Shown here one piece after another: positions 1-11,197 of a stretch of DNA of 64,000 bases. Position 1 is the first letter of the stretch, and each line of letters starts with the position of its first letter. The position numbers were made by a program, and so were the translations under genes. Origin of the DNA: Aureobasidium sp. EXF-3400 (taxonomy: Eukaryota; Ascomycota; Dothideomycetes; Dothideales; Saccotheciaceae); assembly GCA_024195585.1 (NCBI GenBank), contig SWBL01000013.1:1-64000 (forward strand), written 5' to 3'. The notes beneath the pieces are model-generated. The model was not told the DNA's origin. It saw only the letters and a list, made by a program, of their open reading frames with translations, and did no database searches.

Positions 1-509
<509 letters not shown>

Positions 510-893
510 ATCTCTGATGTGCGTCTGACCAAGCTCTAATTCTGCAAAGAGGAGGAGCAAATGTAATGAAAATGGGTTTCGAGCGTCACTGGTATACATG
601 ATTGCAAGAAGCTTTTTCTTTATCTCACTACTTCATCATCGAAGAAATGACATGTTTTTACGTTCACGATCCTGCTTTGTCTCTTGTACTCCTTTCCCGT
701 GATGTCGTTGCTTCTTTCGATTGTGAGATCCTGCCAAATCTTGACCAGAGCATGGACTTGAGTACCAACACATTCAGTATCCCAATCAACAATACATCTC
801 CCTGTAGATGTGTCTCGTGGCCTTTGTCTTCTCGAACCAGAAACAAGCGCTTCTCCACGGAATTTTCAACCACCTTACTTGGCCTCGCGCTCC
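510..893. other. Intergenic, convergent 3' flanks
   Basis: 384 bases between the GAPDH stop and the stop of the convergent BTB gene. It must hold both 3' UTRs. I see no further gene; the short open frames here are not protein-like. Confidence 0.6.
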
Positions 894-1795
894 TCATCCC
901 TCCTGACGACACTCATCACGCTCTTCTTTGGTTTCATGCTCGTGGTAGAAGCATTCGCTGTCCGCGAACGGAGCCCTGTCGTCTGTCAGATGCATGCCAT
1001 CCGCATTAGCATCTGACAAGTTGTTTCTGGCAATGGCTCTAGAATAGCAGCCACTGCACTGCTTCCATGGTAGTCTTCTACCCAAGAAACCCATTACCTT
1101 GGCCATAAACTCTGGAGGCAAATCTTCCCATGTTTCAGTCGGCTGGCCCCAGGCCTGTCCGTAGACCATCAGATCGACCATGAGGTCTCTCAGAGGAGAC
1201 TTGGAAGGCGTGTTCTCATAGACAAACTTGATGAGGGCGTTTGTTGGTACGTCGGCATCGTCTAAGCCACGATTCCAGGTGAAGGGGCCATCAATGGCAC
1301 TGATGACATTGTTCTTGAATTGTTGAGAGTCAAGATAGTCTCCGAGGATGTATAGCTTTGCTATAATGTCGGGAGGCCACGTGCTAGCGTCATCTTGATC
1401 GACTTCCAGTGAAGCAGGAGTCTGACACAGGAGTGGAAAAAAGTCTTCCACGGCGGTTGTGTTTCCATCAGATGGCAGGACATAGATAAGTCGACCACCG
1501 TATGCCCAGGAGACGAAGATGGAGAACAGGGGCACGGATATGTGCTCGAGGCGGACAGTGAGTGATTTCGCTTCCACGAACGATCCGTTAAGTGCTTTGT
1601 CGAAAAAGGTTGATTTGTTACAGATCAACTCCTTGTGGACACAGAACTTTGTCTTCTCGATGCCGACGCATACAGTGACCATTGGTGAGTGGACATAGCT
1701 ATTTCACGCATTAGCTTGAAGAATTGTGAATGACACTGTGATGGAACTCACCTGAGATGGCTAGCGCCTTTGTGTCTAGAGCCAGAAGGAGGCAT
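894..1795 (-). CDS. BTB/POZ domain protein
   Basis: Minus-strand gene with two exons, 1752-1795 and 894-1698, giving about 282 aa. The 53-nt intron (GTGAGT...AATAG) joins a short first exon (MPPSGSRHKGASHL) to YVHSPMVTVCVG. This restores the N-terminal strand usual in fungal BTB proteins, so I prefer this start to the Met at 1682. The BTB core (about residues 18-110) shows VTVCVGIEKTKFCVHKELIC, then STFFDKAL and a hydrophobic SIFVSWAYGGRLIY stretch. The rest contains VPTNALIKFVYENT and a Cys/His-containing tail near CSGCYSRAIA. BTB domains mediate dimerisation and, in some proteins, Cullin-3 binding; the actual partner is unknown. No Kelch or zinc-finger domain is visible. Confidence 0.8.
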
Positions 1796-2399
1796 TCTTT
1801 ATAAGGTTGACAATGAATAAATGATCGACAAAAGGTACAGACAGCTTGATCAATCTCAGAGATGTTGAGAAAGAACGATGAAGTGAATGTCTTGTGCAAT
1901 CAAGACAGAAGAGAACGTGCCGGAAGAAGAGACCTTCTTTAGAAGAGCAGTGAGAAAGAAAGTAAACACAAGCCGACGGAAAAGAAAGTGAACACACGTA
2001 ACAAACAGCGCCTGAAGCTCTGAGAAAACATCCACCTACCTCTCAAGCCATTCATCGACTGCCAGACTCTTCCCTGATGAATTGACGAAATCACGCACTT
2101 TCTCGAGATGGGATGTGACCAGCTCGAGGTGTCATACTACTGACAACTACATGTCACTCACCAAGGCAGGATTGCAATTTGGAGAACTCACATGTCTCAA
2201 AAATCAAATGTATATGCATCGGACGTCTTGTCACGCAGCTGACAAACTCGAGCGAGATCAACGAGGCCGAATCAGGCACATCTGCCATTTGGAGAAAGTG
2301 GGGTTGACAAGCTGACCTCGCAGCTACCCTATTCCTCTGCAGAGCTCTTGTCGAAAGCATTCTTCAGCATACCATTTCAAGAAGCCGACAACGAGTACA
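1796..2399. other. Divergent intergenic region
   Basis: About 600 bases between the starts of the BTB gene (minus) and the FMN-binding gene (plus), so it should carry both promoters. CT/GA-rich stretches lie around 1860-2000. No convincing gene is seen. Confidence 0.5.
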
Positions 2400-3246
2400 A
2401 TGACACTTACAGACCGTCATCCACAAGACGAGAAGAACAAGGCAAAAAGATACGCCAAACGAGGTGTCAATAGAAGCAAGCGTTCGAGACGAGGTGATAT
2501 GTACAATGTCTAACCCTTCCATTTATGAACAGTAACATACGAAAAAGATGTCGTACGCAACATCGTGGATGCGGCGCCCATTCTGCATGTCTCTTTCAAT
2601 GCACCTTCGACTGAGGATACGGAGCCGCAGTTTCCGACCATTCTGCCCATGCTCGGCGCCATGAGTTCAGGAACCTTTACAGACGACGAGCAAGTCATCT
2701 ATCTTCATGGATCATCTGCTGCCCGTCTCTTTCGCCTCGGCGCTGGACAGCGAGAGATTGGGATTCCGGTATGCATCGCAGCTACTCTTTTGAATGGCTA
2801 TGTACTCGCCCTGACGCCTTTCAACCACTCTTGCAACTATCGCTCTGTTGTGGTGTTTGGGTATGCCACCAAAGTCACAAACACAAACGAGATGTTGCAC
2901 GCCATGGAACTTATCACGAACCATCTCATTACAGATCGCTTGGACGAATTCCCGTACACCGCCGACAAAGTCCGAGCTCATCGCCACTGACATCCTCAGG
3001 GTACAGATCGATACTGCAAGTGTCAAAGTACGGAACGGAGGTCCTCACGATGACAAGAAAGATTTGAAGGATGATGCCATTACCTCCCGGGTATGGACGG
3101 GTGTTGTGCCTGTTCATCAAATTATAGGCGAACCAGTTGCTAGTCCAGACAACGTGGTGAGACAAGTGCCTGCAAGCATAACGAATTGGATTGAGGACAC
3201 AAACAAGATGCGGAAAGATCAACTGATTGAGTCGACGAAGGAGTAA
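2400..3246 (+). CDS. FMN-binding split-barrel (pyridoxamine-oxidase-like) protein, frameshifted
   Basis: Resembles fungal Pyridox_ox_2-type FMN-binding proteins. Exon 1 is 2400-2463, a proposed intron is 2464-2532, and exon 2 runs to TAA at 3244-3246. The intron choice gives RYAKRVTYEKDVVRNIVD, the usual N-terminal pattern; a 39-nt alternative donor at 2494 is less family-like. Conserved blocks are AAPILHVSF, GIPVCIAATLLNGYVLALTP, FNHSCNYRSVVVFGYATKV and HAMELITNHLITDR. The family pattern then continues in another frame as WTNSRTPPTKSEL, ILRVQIDTASVKVR and VWTGVVPV. The switch lies at 2940, where one extra T sits between CGC and TGG. It is either a recent inactivating indel or a sequence error. 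Without the extra base the product is about 258 aa. Its stop is only 39 bases from that of the convergent neighbour. Confidence 0.72.
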
Positions 3247-3285
3247 AGGTATAGACAGATGGCGGCGATCAGTCTAAATAGCCGT

Positions 3286-5883
3286 TCAACCACGATCTCG
3301 CTTTGTTTTCCTGGATCTCATTCTCCTAGGTTGACCGAACAGCGCGCGGTACATCGTCCAGTGGTTTACGTCAGAACAACCTCGAATTGCCGAAGGCAGT
3401 CTGAGCCAATTGAAACCCATGATCCGGTGTATTTGATTAACTCGGTGTACCAGAGAGAACTTGTTCATCTTCTGAGCTTGCCTGTTAGCTGCCACTGTTG
3501 ATTTTCCTGGTCCATAGAGAATCCAGAGTCGAAGCTTGACCTCTCTACGCAAATCCTTGCCTCTGAGATTGACCCCGAGACGGTCAAGATTGCGAATAAG
3601 TGACAGACCTCTGGTCCAGTCTCTTGGTATTTGACTTGATTCCGTCTCCAAACCCGAGCTATGGCTGTCTGAGTCAGCTGAAGAGCCAAGTTTGATAGAG
3701 GTGGCGATCTCTGGTGACGATGCCTCGCTCTTAAACCCCCACGCGACAATAGCACGTAAGAGGTGAGGAGTGAATATGACGGCCAGAGGATGCTGATCAT
3801 CTTTGCTTGGTGCCGTTGCGTGTGTCTCAGCAAGGCCTTGATCTCGAGGCAGATTCCCACCCAGAGCCCCTTCACCAGAATCGATGCGACCAGAATACCA
3901 TGAGGCCAACCATATAGACAACCTCTCGAGAGGTTCCAGTCTGTTCTCCATTCCGTATCGCCTCAATATCTCATGCCATCGTGTGGGGTCGAAGGGTTGA
4001 CCAGTGCGCATAGTCTCCAAGAACACGTTGGTGGTAAAATCTAAATCGTCTCTGTACTCATCATGGCGTTGCGAGATGGGTCTCTTGGACCGAAGTCGAG
4101 GCCTGAGCAATGCCCACTGGATGATTCGTAAAGATGCATCCGACACTGGGATTCGATGCAAGCGCATCTCATGCAAGACCTGCATCGTTGATGCTCGCTG
4201 TCCACTACTGGCGTACGTCTGAAGGATCAGATTCGCGTGATAATGTTCAGGCTGACGGTGGTACATTGTGAGTATGTCTAAAACAGCATTTGCTTGACTG
4301 TGATCACCAGAAGCTATAAAGGAAGCGAAGAGCTGTTTCTGTAGAATGCGGTCTTCATATGCTGTGGGATGCTGATCGCTTGTAACCAGATATTCGAAGC
4401 TCTGGTGTTTGTCTGGTCGACTGGCGAAGTATTGCAGTGCACGACTGAAGACCGAATCAACCACAGATATGCCGGCAGTTTTGATAGCCTTGACAGTTAT
4501 GGTGAAGTCGGCTGGGCTAGGTGCTCGTGCAGCTATCTCTCTGAGTGCTAGATTACCCACTGCTTTCAATCCAAGCATGCGTAGACCAGTGATGATCAAA
4601 TCGATGGAGAACGCTGTTGTGGCAAAGAGGCGAGCACAGAAAGCATCATTCAGCTCTTTTTCCCTGATATTATGGACATCGCCGACGATACTGCTCATAC
4701 TCTCGCGAGTGAGGGGAAGCATGGTAGCTTCAGCATATGGCACGTTAAGCTCAGCAGGCTTCAAAGAATTGAAGTCATATTGAGCCTCCAGTATCTGAGT
4801 AGTGAAACGACTTCTGATAGACGATTTCATGTTTGACTTGGCAAGCCAACTATGCTCGGTCAAGTGAGCGATTACAGGCATGGACTGCACAGAGTGTGAA
4901 GGATGATCGTCGTGCCGTAAAAAGAAGGCGTGCATATCCACGGCGTCAGAAAAGTCAAGCAAGCGACAGATGGGTAACATGCACTCATCGTACGCATGTT
5001 TGACTTTAGCTGAAGTATAAATCTTCTTGAATGCTTCAACAGCCCTCGACTTGTGGTTACTGCCGCAGACGTCTGTGACAAACTGGGCCAAAACAGAGAC
5101 AAAGGCGGGTGGGAGTAGATCATCGGCTTGCAGACGCTTGTGCCAGGTTGCAGCAAACATGGGATTGTGGCGCAAGAGAGGTCCCACAAGACGAGTGTAT
5201 AGACCAATGTCAAGTAGGGCAGAGCGAGGGAGGCTTTCGACGAGATAGGGGTAAAGATGGTGGAACATCTTCGGGTACTGGACGGCGGACCAGAGGAGAG
5301 TTGACCAGAGTTGGTCGGCCAGAGGACCACGCGTGGGCATGACAACTTGACGTTTGACAATTGCTTGGACAATGTCTATGGCGCCCTGTTGACCATCCAA
5401 GCGTAATCGAAAACGAAGCAATTCGAGCCAGAGATTGACGTTTTGCAGGTATTGGGGTTGGTCAACCAAGCGTGTCTCTTCAGAATCGGGCATGGGTAGT
5501 CGTTTGCAGACGTCGGCCTCGTAACGCAAGGTGGAAAAGGCATCTGCGCTGGATTGCAGGCGGTGAAACAAGGGCATCCATGAGGTCAAGCGGGCAAGAA
5601 AGTTCTTGCGCTCAGTGTGCTCAGGTCCAGGTATAAGGGCATTTCTCGTAGCCAGATTTTGGCTACTCTTGCGAGCATTCTCTAACTCTTGACGGACATG
5701 GTCGGCGTTGGCCACAGGAACAGCGGCAGGCGGTTTAGTCGAACGAGAAACAGAAGCGTTGGTCTGAACGAGGCGGCGGCGGCATGGAAGGAGGTTCGAC
5801 GACGGGGGTCGAGGAATTAGTTGCGAGGCTAGAGCTGAAGGTCGGGCCAACCCTCTGTGGAGCGCAGGCGCGCCGGGTGGCAT
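3286..5883 (-). CDS. Large PPR-like mitochondrial protein (865 aa)
   Basis: Single uninterrupted minus-strand frame from ATG at 5883. The N-terminus is Arg/Ser/Pro-rich and nearly free of acidic residues (MPPGAPALHRGLARPSALAS), as in a mitochondrial targeting sequence. The body is helical and repeats degenerate pentatricopeptide-type helix pairs, best seen in the segment with LILQTYASSGQRASTMQVLH and EMRLHRIPVSDASL. Fungal proteins of this shape act in mitochondrial RNA processing or translation; the target RNA cannot be told from sequence. It is divergent, 263 bp away, from a cytochrome c oxidase subunit-like gene. Family assignment is by overall look only, without a clear full set of PPR motifs. 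Confidence 0.7.
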   Translation of the reverse strand: MPPGAPALHRGLARPSALASQLIPRPPSSNLLPCRRRLVQTNASVSRSTKPPAAVPVANADHVRQELENARKSSQNLATRNALIPGPEHTERKNFLARLTSWMPLFHRLQSSADAFSTLRYEADVCKRLPMPDSEETRLVDQPQYLQNVNLWLELLRFRLRLDGQQGAIDIVQAIVKRQVVMPTRGPLADQLWSTLLWSAVQYPKMFHHLYPYLVESLPRSALLDIGLYTRLVGPLLRHNPMFAATWHKRLQADDLLPPAFVSVLAQFVTDVCGSNHKSRAVEAFKKIYTSAKVKHAYDECMLPICRLLDFSDAVDMHAFFLRHDDHPSHSVQSMPVIAHLTEHSWLAKSNMKSSIRSRFTTQILEAQYDFNSLKPAELNVPYAEATMLPLTRESMSSIVGDVHNIREKELNDAFCARLFATTAFSIDLIITGLRMLGLKAVGNLALREIAARAPSPADFTITVKAIKTAGISVVDSVFSRALQYFASRPDKHQSFEYLVTSDQHPTAYEDRILQKQLFASFIASGDHSQANAVLDILTMYHRQPEHYHANLILQTYASSGQRASTMQVLHEMRLHRIPVSDASLRIIQWALLRPRLRSKRPISQRHDEYRDDLDFTTNVFLETMRTGQPFDPTRWHEILRRYGMENRLEPLERLSIWLASWYSGRIDSGEGALGGNLPRDQGLAETHATAPSKDDQHPLAVIFTPHLLRAIVAWGFKSEASSPEIATSIKLGSSADSDSHSSGLETESSQIPRDWTRGLSLIRNLDRLGVNLRGKDLRREVKLRLWILYGPGKSTVAANRQAQKMNKFSLVHRVNQIHRIMGFNWLRLPSAIRGCSDVNHWTMYRALFGQPRRMRSRKTKRDRG

Positions 5884-6146
5884 GAACGAGAGGAAGGAAC
5901 AAACACGCGCGAGCCTCTGTCAGAAGACATGGAGACGCCTGCCGTTCAGAGCAGCTGCTGTTGCATCAAGGCTGATAATAATAATTATTGCTCGGGGAAG
6001 TCGCTGCGGGACCAGACAGACAGATGGACGGCAAGTGCCGATGACCTGTTCAGGTCCATCACGCAACGCAGACGTCGAAGCCCAGCACGCTCCTGCTATC
6101 GTCTTGCTGTCTTCACGACTCAATCTCCGCTCAATCAATCTCCGAA
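5884..6146. promoter_or_regulatory. Bidirectional promoter, PPR-like / COX7-like
   Basis: The 263 bases between the two divergent start codons must hold both promoters. An (AAT)n-like run (ataataataattatt) lies near 5975-5990. I cannot identify a specific factor site. Confidence 0.5.
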
Positions 6147-6514
6147 ATGGCTGGGTTCGTCAATTGTCCCTCTGCGCGACCAGACTGCCTGTCGCTGTGC
6201 CCGCCCTGGTGGCGCAACATTGCTGACCAGCTCGAGCAGCCTCAACTCTCCCGGTCTTTACCGCCGCAACAACGTCCCCCACTGGCAGCGCATGCACCAG
6301 ACCCACGACGGTCTCCGTCAGTGGCAGAAGGGCCCTCGCGCTAAGATGATGCTCTACCCCTACTACGCTCTGCTGGCCTCGACCTCGGCTGCCACCATGT
6401 ACATGATGGGCAGAATGGTCCTCGTGCGTCCAACCCTCGAACCAACCCGTACCTCCTACACCACATCTCTAACACGATACACAGGGCCACAAGACTTGGT
6501 TCTCCAGCAACTAA
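6147..6514 (+). CDS. Cytochrome c oxidase subunit 7-like small membrane protein
   Basis: Three-exon model: 6147-6154, 6231-6423 and 6485-6514, giving 76 aa. The second intron (GTGCGT...ACACAG) is clear and fuses MMGRMVL to GHKTWFSSN. The first (GTTCGT...ACCAG) is inferred because it is the only way I found to give the conserved frame an ATG. The product has WQRMHQTHDGLRQWQKGPRA, then a single membrane helix (LYPYYALLASTSAATMYMMG), the layout of yeast Cox7 (FQ, W, PR, then YPFYAIFA). It would sit in the inner mitochondrial membrane as a small structural subunit of complex IV. The length fits the family. Assignment to another small respiratory subunit is possible. Confidence 0.65.
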
Positions 6515-6680
6515 ACAATTGCCTACTGTACATTACCGCAATAGAGCTCCTTCACGCCAAGTCCTCAATACCCACAACCAAGCAGCTTCTTTCCATCTCT
6601 CTCTTATCCTCCAATTACTGTCTATCATACCGCGCCCCCCTCGCACCCTGTTGCTGTCTGCATGTGCAAGTCCTGCTGTC

Positions 6681-7295
6681 TTAAGTCTCTCCTTGCGCCG
6701 AGTGGTCCACCTTTACCTCAAACACCTCGCTCGACAAGCGACGAACGTCTTCGTTGTCCACACGCGCAAGTGCAGCCTTGATATCCTGCACTGTCTGCTC
6801 ACTTAGTCCTTCCTTGCGTCTGCTGTAGAAGTCGATCCCAGCTGGCGTGAACAGGGTCTTGGCAAAATATGTGACAACCCAGCTGTCTTGACCAGCTCCC
6901 TGGTCTGCCCATCCTAAGACCTCCCAATGAGAACTGGCAATCATGAGCCATCCTTTACCGCGCCAGTCCCAAACATCGGTCGCTCCAACACCACCACTAG
7001 CTTTGTCCACGCCGTGAACTGTGTGCAATTTATCAGAATCGAGCGCTTGGTATGACACAACGTCGTCCAGGCGGTCCGTCTGACCAGGAGTAGCGTCAGG
7101 TGTTGAGGGCGGAATTGCCTTGTACGTGATTTGAACATTGCGCTTCGACTTCCACATGGGCAGAGTGCTGTGAGTGACGTTCCAAGTGCCTTGCAAAAAA
7201 GAAAGGCTGGGCGGTGAGTACCCCTGGGGCTGCGTCCCTTGGACGTTTTGCGACACGCCGGGCGCCCTGAGGATGACTGGTGATTCCGACTCCAT
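6681..7295 (-). CDS. Conserved fungal protein, lipocalin-like
   Basis: Single exon, 204 aa, from ATG at 7295. I recognise the pattern as a widespread uncharacterised ascomycete protein. A short N-terminal region is followed by FLQGTWNVTHSTLPMWKSK, RNVQITY, a DVWDWRGKGWLMIASSHWEV block and VVTYFAKTLFTPAGIDFYSR. The opening xGTWxV motif and alternating hydrophobic strands suggest a lipocalin-type beta barrel binding a small hydrophobic ligand; this is inference, since no ligand is known. No signal peptide is visible. It is convergent with the COX7-like gene, 166 bases away. Confidence 0.75.
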   Translation of the reverse strand: MESESPVILRAPGVSQNVQGTQPQGYSPPSLSFLQGTWNVTHSTLPMWKSKRNVQITYKAIPPSTPDATPGQTDRLDDVVSYQALDSDKLHTVHGVDKASGGVGATDVWDWRGKGWLMIASSHWEVLGWADQGAGQDSWVVTYFAKTLFTPAGIDFYSRRKEGLSEQTVQDIKAALARVDNEDVRRLSSEVFEVKVDHSAQGET

Positions 7296-7972
7296 ATTGC
7301 GTGCACCAAAAGCCTGGCGAACTTGATGAAAAACTGTGAATGTGACTGTGACTTGTGCACTGGTGTCTCTCGTTGATGATGTACGAGGAGATCATCAGCT
7401 GGTGATTGTCATCAGGTGGTTGGCAGTCCAACATCCGCCCCACGTCTTTTGCAACTTCTATCCATCTTTTGCAACCAAGACAATCTAACAGTGGTTGGAG
7501 AACCCTTGCAAACTCCGCAATTGATATGCCGCCTGGTCTATTGTGGCAAGCAAATCATGGCATGTGTAGGAAGCATCGGCCGAGGAGTGTTTCGAGCATG
7601 CGTAATGCGAAAAAGGCCTGCCCAGTGATTACGACAGCTTTTCGTGAGGCGCAGCCGTCTTACCACGACACAGGTCTTATTTTTATATTCAACTCCTCTG
7701 TATTTACTTCTCAGATTCCCATTCATTGTTTATCCTTTGCATCTCATCTTGTCGCGTCGTGTCCAAGAAGCATTTGCCTCCCGATCGCTCCTTCGATTTT
7801 GAGTCTCCTTTCCATTTTGCCTCCCGACTTTTGACATCAACCAAATACTTGCATCTCCCAGAAACAAGACAAAATCTGCAACCCTGATCTCGAAACCTGT
7901 GTCACATCCATTAGGTATCGTTCTTCGGGAGTATGTTTCTATTCTTTTACTAACTCATTCTGTGCAGCAACC
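7296..7972. promoter_or_regulatory. Divergent promoter region with possible 5' UTR intron
   Basis: Separates the lipocalin-like gene (minus) from the PLC-like gene (plus). Just before the PLC start, 7931-7967 reads GTATGT...TACTAAC...GTGCAG, a textbook fungal intron in outline though only 37 nt. It is probably a spliced 5' UTR. C/T-rich tracts at 7690-7810 resemble fungal pyrimidine-rich core promoters. Confidence 0.5.
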
Positions 7973-9055
7973 ATGATGTCTAGCACAAATATCCTAACGA
8001 GCCTCTTTCTGTTGCCGTCTCTTGCTCGAGTCGCCTTCTCAGCAGTCACCAAGAGAGCTACAGCTTGCAACAACTCTCCAGACTTGTGCAGCAAAGCATA
8101 CAACAATGTAACTTACCTCGGCGCCCACAACTCACCTTTCCTACGCGATACATCCACTGGTAATTCAGAAAGTGGAAATCAGTTTTACAACTCCACTGTT
8201 CAGCTCAGTGCTGGTGTCAGATTGTTGACTGGCCAAGTTCACAACAACAATGGCTCATTACACATGTGTCATACAAGCTGTACTCTTCTCGATGCTGGAC
8301 TGCTGAGTGATTGGCTTTCAGAGATCAAGACGTGGATGGATGGAAATCCAAATGAGGTTGTAACTGTCCTTCTCGTTAACTCTGACGATTCATCTGCCTC
8401 GGACCTGGCGAGCGCATACACCACTGCCGGCATCACATCTTACGCCTACACTCCCACATCAACCACAGCTCCAACCGAGTGGCCCACCCTGCAGACCCTC
8501 ATCAACGATGGAAAACGTCTGCTCAACTTCGTCGCTAGTCTTAGCGACAACACCGCTGCGCCTTATCTCATGGACGAGTTTACCTATATCTTCGAAAACA
8601 ACTACGACAATACATCTCCATCAAACTTTTCCTGCGCGGCCAACCGACCCTCTACTGTCACCACAAGCTCCGCTCTGCAGCAAAACTTGATGCCACTCAT
8701 GAATCACTTCCTCTACGAGACTACGGATCTCTTTGGAACCACCATTGAGTCTCCCGATCTCGGCAACATCAGCACCACGAACTCTGCATCGGGTGGCACT
8801 GGTGCTTTAGGAACTTCTGCGACCGAGTGCACCACCACTTATGGTCAGGCCCCAACATATCTTCTGGTCGACTTTTTCAATGTAGGCCCGGCTATTGAAA
8901 CTGCAGACAGGCTGAATGGTGTCACCAGTCCTGTTGGCAGGACGAACGTGAGCACTGCTGCCTCGGCTCCCGCCAGTTCTGGCTCTACTCGCAGTGGAGT
9001 CTCGACTTTCTCTTTGGTCACGGCATTGATCGTCGCCTTCGTATTGATTGCATAG
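7973..9055 (+). CDS. Secreted GPI-anchored PLC-like phosphodiesterase
   Basis: Single exon, 360 aa (two adjacent ATGs; the first is used). Residues 1-23 are a signal peptide, and the last ~20 residues (FSLVTALIVAFVLIA after a Ser/Thr-rich stretch) are a GPI-anchor signal. The PI-PLC X-like fold shows NVTYLGAHNSPF (His52, equivalent to the first catalytic His) and SLHMCHTSC, then IKTWMDGNPNEVVTVLLVN and a late TYLLVDFFNVG strand. Many N-glycosylation sites (NNS, NVT, NST, NFS) fit a cell-wall or plasma-membrane protein. Family members lack the usual calcium/PI-PLC Y region, and their substrate in fungi is unknown. Confidence 0.88.
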   Translation: MMSSTNILTSLFLLPSLARVAFSAVTKRATACNNSPDLCSKAYNNVTYLGAHNSPFLRDTSTGNSESGNQFYNSTVQLSAGVRLLTGQVHNNNGSLHMCHTSCTLLDAGLLSDWLSEIKTWMDGNPNEVVTVLLVNSDDSSASDLASAYTTAGITSYAYTPTSTTAPTEWPTLQTLINDGKRLLNFVASLSDNTAAPYLMDEFTYIFENNYDNTSPSNFSCAANRPSTVTTSSALQQNLMPLMNHFLYETTDLFGTTIESPDLGNISTTNSASGGTGALGTSATECTTTYGQAPTYLLVDFFNVGPAIETADRLNGVTSPVGRTNVSTAASAPASSGSTRSGVSTFSLVTALIVAFVLIA

Positions 9056-10285
9056 ATGTATGCGCCTTGTACGAGACCTCTTTGGAACCGAACTATTTGA
9101 GCAGCTGCGGATCATCCATTGGCGGAACGATAGCCGCCTCCGCCGAGGATACACTTGACATCACACATTACATAGCGAAGGCGTTTGGGATTATCCGGAA
9201 GGCATTCACGTCAATCAAAACCGGTATATAGACTGCATCACGCATACGACCTAGACTCATGGATACGAATTCAATGAAAAATAAATTCAACAGAAGAGAC
9301 CCGAATAACTGCTTCATTGCCATCACATCACAGGCAGTTCACATGCATTGATTGACCTCGTTACCGGTATGATGGGTTCAAGATTATAGCACCCCCGCCA
9401 CCAAGAGAATTACCGAATAGAAGGCGACGTGGAGCAAGAAGGTTCATGACTGACATCTGTTATTGCAGCCCCTCATCTTCCTGTCCACTCGTCTCTGGGT
9501 TGGTGCCCGGGTTTCAGCTACAGATGACTTACCACAACACCGGGACAACCATCACAACCAACCGAGCGGCTCGTTCGGGAGACGCCCTTTCTGATCGTGG
9601 CTCGCCCGGTTACGACCGAAAATGTCAGACGATTGTGGCATTTCTTCGCGGTGGATTTTCAATGCGTCCGTTTTGTGTCAAGCCCCTTTGATGTAGATTT
9701 GGTGTGATGGGTGTGACTAGTTCTCGAGTACCTTTACATATATCTGGCAACAGCGTTTATTCTTGGCTGATGGATGTTTGGGTTCTTGCTAAGCGACATG
9801 CAACCCAACTGAAGGTAAAAAGAGCCGGCTGCAAGTATTGAGATTGTGTTGCTTCTATGTGTCTTGGTGGAGTTGATTTGTTTACATCTAGAGATTGAGG
9901 CAAGCGTCTTGCAGTGCTATGGAGACTCGCCATGACAGTGTGTCCTCGTGATTGAACAGATACGTGAGTATCCAGAGAACGCGCGGTGAGTGGTTTACGC
10001 CTAGAGCGCCTGGAAAGCAGCATCGAAGACGTTGGCAGATATTCGTTTCCACATGAACATACAGAACACGAACGTGATTTATTGATCACGCTGGCGCCCG
10101 ATGGGGTTAATACAGAGCGGCAACGCAATGCAAGGGCTTTGTAATGTGACTGATCCGTCGTAGGCGAGAAACGATACAAGGCAGATGTACATGCATCTTA
10201 GCAACACCGCGCCGCAGAGACTTCTCGTTAAGGTCAAGCCGTGGGTATGAGCTCATGAAGTCCCGGAGTTATGGGGATTGGGTAC
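9056..10285. other. Gene-free flank left of transposon
   Basis: 1.2 kb of ordinary base composition. The longest open frames (9446-9691 plus, 9757-10179 minus) do not resemble proteins. CpA/TpG are present at normal level right up to the element boundary, unlike the DNA that follows. Confidence 0.6.
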
Positions 10286-10339
10286 CGACGGTCGGTCAAT
10301 GCGGCCACTCCGCAGTTATCACGATTTTAGAGCTTTAAC
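10286..10339 (+). repeat. Left terminal inverted repeat
   Basis: Starts CGACGGTCGGTCA and ends AGAGCTTTAAC. It matches the reverse complement of 15848-15901 with two mismatches, A for G and T for C, both transitions of the RIP type on the left copy. With one flanking base the left tip forms the perfect inverted repeat ACCGACGGTCGGT. It is followed by a second copy of TTAGAGCTTTA (10341-10351). Confidence 0.93.
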
Positions 10340-11169
10340 TTTAGAGCTTTAGTAACTTTAGCTAATTAGCAATATTATTAGCATAATTATTAGTAATAAT
10401 AAGGTCAGATTTGTTGTACAATTAATGGTATTATCTACTATAAAGTAGTAGGAGTAGCAGTAGTAGTCTTAAGCGCGATAATGCGCTATAGGAGGTCTTC
10501 TCTAAGGGTAGCCTCGCCGGCTAGTCTCTAGTAGAGGCGAGCATTGTCGGCCTTAAGCTTAGCTACACGCTCCTCGAGAGTAGTAGTAGTAGCGGCGGTA
10601 GGAGTCTACATTTCTAGTTAGTAGTGTAAGTAGTAGTACCTATAGTAAAAGACTTACCTCTTCTTTCTCTTTCTTATTAGAGGGGTTAGCATTATAACGA
10701 GATCTACCCTTTAATCTATAGTAGGCGTAAGCTCTACTCTAACCCTCTACCTCCTTAGCGAATATATAGTAGTCCCTTCTCGGCTTACCCTTCTTCTTAT
10801 CCTAGTATCGCTAGTAGTGACTAGTAGGAGCGTCCTTACTAGTATTAGTAAGCATAATAGCATTAGCGTCGTAGTACTTACGTAGAGTAGTAAGAGTAGT
10901 AGTAGTAGCGGTCTTGTCGTCGCTAGTAGCTTAGGCAACTAACTCTACCTAGCGAGTAATAGTAATAGACTACTATTATTACTTAATAGTAGGTCTACGA
11001 AGACCTCTAAGGGCTAGAGAGAGAAGGCTAGGCGTAGAGAGAGGCTTAGTAATAGCCTTAGCCTTACTCTTACCCTTAACCTTAGTCTTAGAAGTAGTAG
11101 GAGCACTATTATATAGTTAGAAGGTTAGTGTAGTAGGCGTAGTAAGTATAATAGTACGGTTCTTCTTTA

Positions 11170-11197
11170 TCGTCGTCGTCGTCGTCGTCGTCGTCGT
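11170..11197. repeat. (TCG)9 microsatellite
   Basis: Nine perfect TCG triplets inside the RIP-altered element. The unit contains CpG but no CpA/TpG, so it offers no RIP target. Confidence 0.9.

Noticed and set aside
2860..2934. Intron that would avoid the frameshift in the FMN-binding gene
   Set aside because: The only phase-compatible donor (GTCACA) is weak and splicing would delete the conserved HAMELITN segment.
9757..10179. 140-residue minus-strand open frame next to the transposon
   Set aside because: No recognisable motif, no splice-consistent extension; treated as chance.
10747..10938. Leu/Thr-rich 63-residue frame inside the transposon
   Set aside because: Product of RIP-biased composition (repeated TAG/TAC read on the other strand), not a gene.
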